NCBI GenBank assembly: GCA_002163245.1 | Contig: MAAL01000192.1 | Span: forward strand, 1 to 52,645 | Length of the DNA: 52,645 bases | Origin: Gammaproteobacteria bacterium 42_54_T18 | Lineage (GTDB): Bacteria > Pseudomonadota > Gammaproteobacteria > Pseudomonadales > Ketobacteraceae | Direction: 5' to 3' | In this document: positions 50,803-52,645 of the stretch, piece after piece | Position numbering within the stretch: position 1 is the stretch's first letter | Layout of the letters: the number at the start of each line of letters is the position of its first letter | Position numbers and translations under genes: made by a program | The notes under the pieces: generated by a model | Seen by the model: only the letters and a program-made list of their open reading frames with translations | The model's database searches: none | What the model was told of the DNA's origin: nothing

Positions 50803-51146
50803 TTTTCATCGAAACTTTCCTTAACCTTCCTGATTTCTGGTCTGCAAAATAATTCAGAAATTTCATTTCCGTCTTTTGAGAATCGAACAAGGTATAGCTC
50901 TCCTGCCTCTGATTTGTAGACTTTATTAACTATACCAATATCTAATCGATCTACCTGATACTGTCCCAGTTTGAGCCTTACCTCAACCTCCATGCCTTCT
51001 TCAATTTCTGGAAAACAATCGAAACAGAAAGTAGGAACTGGATCACCAATATCCAAATCTGGATGTCTCTCGTTGTACCAAGACTCTACATCCGCGACAT
51101 TTAGGTGCATTAACGAACCACACCTTGTGCATTTGCTATATGGCAT
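50769..51146 (-). CDS. First cassette: small zinc-ribbon protein
   Basis: 125 residues. CTRC (C6, C9) and CFDC (C41, C44) are the two knuckles of a likely zinc ribbon. The rest is acidic (EIEEGMEVEVRLKLGQYQV) and ends EKHNKANSVGKK. The Shine-Dalgarno GGAG lies just before the ATG. It is the cassette next to attI, so it should be the best expressed from Pc if Pc works. Confidence 0.7.
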   Translation of the reverse strand: MPYSKCTRCGSLMHLNVADVESWYNERHPDLDIGDPVPTFCFDCFPEIEEGMEVEVRLKLGQYQVDRLDIGIVNKVYKSEAGELYLVRFSKDGNEISELFCRPEIRKVKESFDEKHNKANSVGKK

Positions 51147-51158
51147 GCTGCTCCATAA

Positions 51159-51165
51159 ACATAAC
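51159..51165 (-). other. attI core site
   Basis: ACATAAC here (GTTATGT on the cassette strand) lies between the first cassette and the integrase gene and is the expected insertion point. The recombination core is defined by matching the attC ends; the full attI is not delimited. Confidence 0.65.
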
Positions 51166-51195
51166 AGTATATTCTACAGAATCTCGAGTATGCAA
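51166..51195 (-). promoter_or_regulatory. Candidate Pc promoter for the cassette array
   Basis: On the cassette strand TTGCAT (51195-51190), 18 bp, TATACT (51171-51166) ends at the attI core, so a transcript starting just beyond would read into the first cassette. It is a good but unproven sigma-70 match. Confidence 0.5.
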
Positions 51196-51462
51196 CATTT
51201 TCGAGCTTTTCAACACCTTACGCATCTCAAAAAATTCCCTTTCTATATCAACAAGTTAACCCAACAAAACTTCCAGAAAGATCAACATTTATACGCTGGG
51301 AAAAAGCCATTCTACATAAGCAGCCTTGCAAGGTAAATTAAACAAACACCTCATTTCTTATTCATCAATCACTTACCTAAAATTTGTGTGTGGAAAAAAG
51401 CCTTCGAAATTTGTGTACTCATAGGGCCAAAGTATTCCCTTTTTCCAACTTTTCGCATATAA
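51172..51462. other. attI-integrase intergenic region
   Basis: About 290 bp of AT-rich sequence. It contains the Pc candidate at its left end and the integrase promoter at its right. No open frame that looks coding. Confidence 0.5.
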
Positions 51463-51478
51463 CTGTATATTCATCCAG
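51463..51478. promoter_or_regulatory. LexA box upstream of intI
   Basis: CTGTATATTCATCCAG matches the SOS-box consensus CTG-N10-CAG with a TATAT start, 23 bp before the intI start codon. Integron integrase genes are commonly repressed by LexA through such boxes. Confidence 0.75.
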
Positions 51479-51501
51479 TTCAACTTATCAGGAAGATAAA
51501 T

Positions 51502-52289
51502 ATGAAACGATCGCCGTTTATAGAAAGCGTAAGGAAGGAACTAAGAACTCGACACTACAGTCTTCAAACCGAAAAAACCTACCTCTATTGGATAAGATCC
51601 TTCATTCTATTTAACGAGAAACAACACCCGGAGAAAATGGGCAACCATGAAATAGAGCGCTTTTTAAACTATATCGCAACAACCCGTGGAGTTGCTGCCT
51701 CGACACAAAACCAAGCGCTATGCGCCATCATCTTTCTGTATCGGTACGTAATAAAACGCGACATCACGGACTTATCCTATTCGTTTGCAAAACGCGCAAA
51801 ACGTTTACCCACAGTACTTAGCCCTGGGGAAGTTAATTCCATATTGAAAAATTGCAGTGACAAATATTGGCTGATTATTGCTTTACTGTATGGTTGCGGG
51901 TTTCGTGTGAGTGAGGTCCTTTCATTACGAATTAAAGATATCGATCTGAATAATCGATCTATCTTAGTGTTTAATGGCAATATGTATTTCCATCAACAAC
52001 ACGATGCACTCACCCTTATGACGGGTATATTTGCCGACACCATTTGCATCCAACAGCATTTAGCAAACAATTAAGATTGGCGGTTGTTAAAAGTGGTATA
52101 CATAAACGTGTTACCGCACACACGTTTCGTCATTCCTTTGCGACACAACTTCTCATCAATGGCAGTGATATTCGTACCGTTCAAGAATTATTAGGGCATA
52201 CGGATATTCGCACCACTGAAATCTACACTCACGTAGTTGGCAACCGATGTGCAGGCACCGCTAGCCCCGTAGACTTTCTAGTAAGTTAG
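51502..52289 (+). pseudogene. intI: Integron integrase IntI, inactivated by internal deletion and frameshift
   Basis: Tyrosine recombinase of the integron type, transcribed away from the array. The first frame (51502-51979) holds the SAM-like N-terminal domain (MKRSPFIESVRKELRTRHYS, QTEKTYLYWIRSFILF) and the start of the catalytic domain with the first Arg (LYGCGFRVSEVLSLR, R135), up to ILVFNG. The second frame, open from 51975, reads [10 protein letters not shown], then [33 protein letters not shown] and the terminal SPVDFL: the HxxR, H and Tyr nucleophile are present. About 50-55 residues of IntI, including the IntI-specific helix, are missing between G159 and W, and the frame is shifted. 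No intact recombinase can be made. Confidence 0.93.
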
Positions 52290-52366
52290 ATTTGGGTCAC
52301 ATCGTTAAGCAAATGAATTACACTTGACGATATTTATTAGGGGGTGCAAACTGGTCGGCGGTTACG
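52290..52366. other. Intergenic gap after the integrase
   Basis: AT-rich, no gene seen. It could be the 5' exon flank of the putative intron. Confidence 0.4.
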
Positions 52367-52645
52367 GTGTGTCCCCCTTATCTCACATGGAGTAGGAACA
52401 CACGATAACGCAACCTGATGCCATGAGTGAATGTTAGGCTCATGACAGAAAGGTGCCTTCGCGAGTGGTGGAACACCCCGAAGGCGTGGCGAGGTCCCGA
52501 CCAATACGCGACCCCGCAGGTGGAACAATAACATAGTCGTAGTCCCTGCATGGCGAGCGCATCCGAATACCCCGTCAAATATGGGCTGTAGAAAGCAACC
52601 ACACGAATAACTGTAACACTCGCTAATTACCATGAGCTCTTTTAG
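52367..52645 (+). ncRNA. Probable 5' part of a group II intron (domain I), truncated by the window edge
   Basis: Starts GTGTGTCCCC, matching the GUGYG 5' splice-site consensus of group II introns. What follows is a highly structured GC-balanced RNA-like sequence with many short complementary stretches (for example GGTGCCTTCG / CGAAGGCG; CATGAGTG / GGCTCATG) and no ORF that looks coding. The conserved-looking AACATAGTCGTAGTCCC and CATGGCGAGCGCATCCGAA blocks resemble domain I segments. The intron-encoded protein would lie beyond the right edge. Another structured RNA cannot be excluded. Confidence 0.5.

Noticed and set aside
52337-52633. 98-codon and 74-codon minus-strand ORFs at the right end
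   Set aside because: They overlap the structured intron-like RNA and are low-complexity Cys/Arg-rich frames, typical of spurious calls in such RNAs.
1-52645. CRISPR arrays, rRNA and tRNA genes
   Set aside because: I saw no direct-repeat/spacer pattern, rRNA motif or cloverleaf sequence; repeats seen were attC sites, IS ends or short tandem repeats.

Overview
The window looks like a chromosomal segment of a marine-type gammaproteobacterium. The evidence is a lipase with its dedicated foldase, a PEP-CTERM exported protein, several lipid or hydrocarbon oxidation gene sets, OhrR/LysR/AraC/TetR regulators, an RraB-family protein and a chromosomal (sedentary) integron. The genus cannot be fixed from the sequence alone.

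Layout. (1) 1-300: an IS21-type terminal repeat block, then an OhrR-like regulator preceded by two palindromes. (2) 0.7-11.2 kb: core-like genes. These are a short Rho-like ATPase lacking the N-terminal RNA-binding domain, an alpha/beta-hydrolase-OsmC fusion, an AraC regulator, divergent lipase foldase and lipase, an RhlG-like reductase, a quinone-reductase-type dehydrogenase with a divergent LysR regulator, and a PEP-CTERM protein. (3) 11.4-23 kb: an RraB-family gene next to an attC-like site, a 1698-residue exported protein (LamG-like fold, one CxxCH motif, large C-terminal region), a serine hydrolase plus nucleotidyltransferase pair, and an alpha/beta hydrolase with Cys at the nucleophile position facing a LysR gene. 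(4) 23.3-33.2 kb: two lipid-oxidation style clusters. The first is TetR with a Baeyer-Villiger-type monooxygenase, an SDR and an HSL-family esterase. The second is AraC with an M24 peptidase-like protein, an epoxide-hydrolase-type protein, an SDR and a PF10118 protein. A methyltransferase bracketed by attC-like sites sits between them. (5) 33.65-51.17 kb: a chromosomal integron array of about thirty cassettes, nearly all transcribed leftwards, separated by attC sites whose ends read RYYYAAC ... GTTRRRY. It carries three intact toxin-antitoxin modules, many small zinc-ribbon, immunity-like or DUF proteins, and exported small proteins. (6) 51.16-52.29 kb: attI with a candidate Pc promoter, a LexA box, and the integron integrase gene transcribed away from the array. 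The integrase is inactivated by an internal deletion that removes the IntI-specific region and shifts the frame. (7) 52.37 kb to the end: the probable 5' part of a group II intron.

How the pieces fit. The array and integrase form one integron whose integrase is dead, so cassettes could move only if another integrase acts in trans. Many cassettes, mostly at the old (left) end, carry internal deletions, frameshifts or stops: an SDR without its catalytic core, a shortened peroxiredoxin, a sulfotransferase tail, a GNAT head, a YefM-YoeB in-frame chimera, a shortened DUF6151 protein and a VOC gene with an amber codon. This points to decay by deletion. Several cassette-like genes lie outside the main array, which suggests past off-site insertion or array dispersal.
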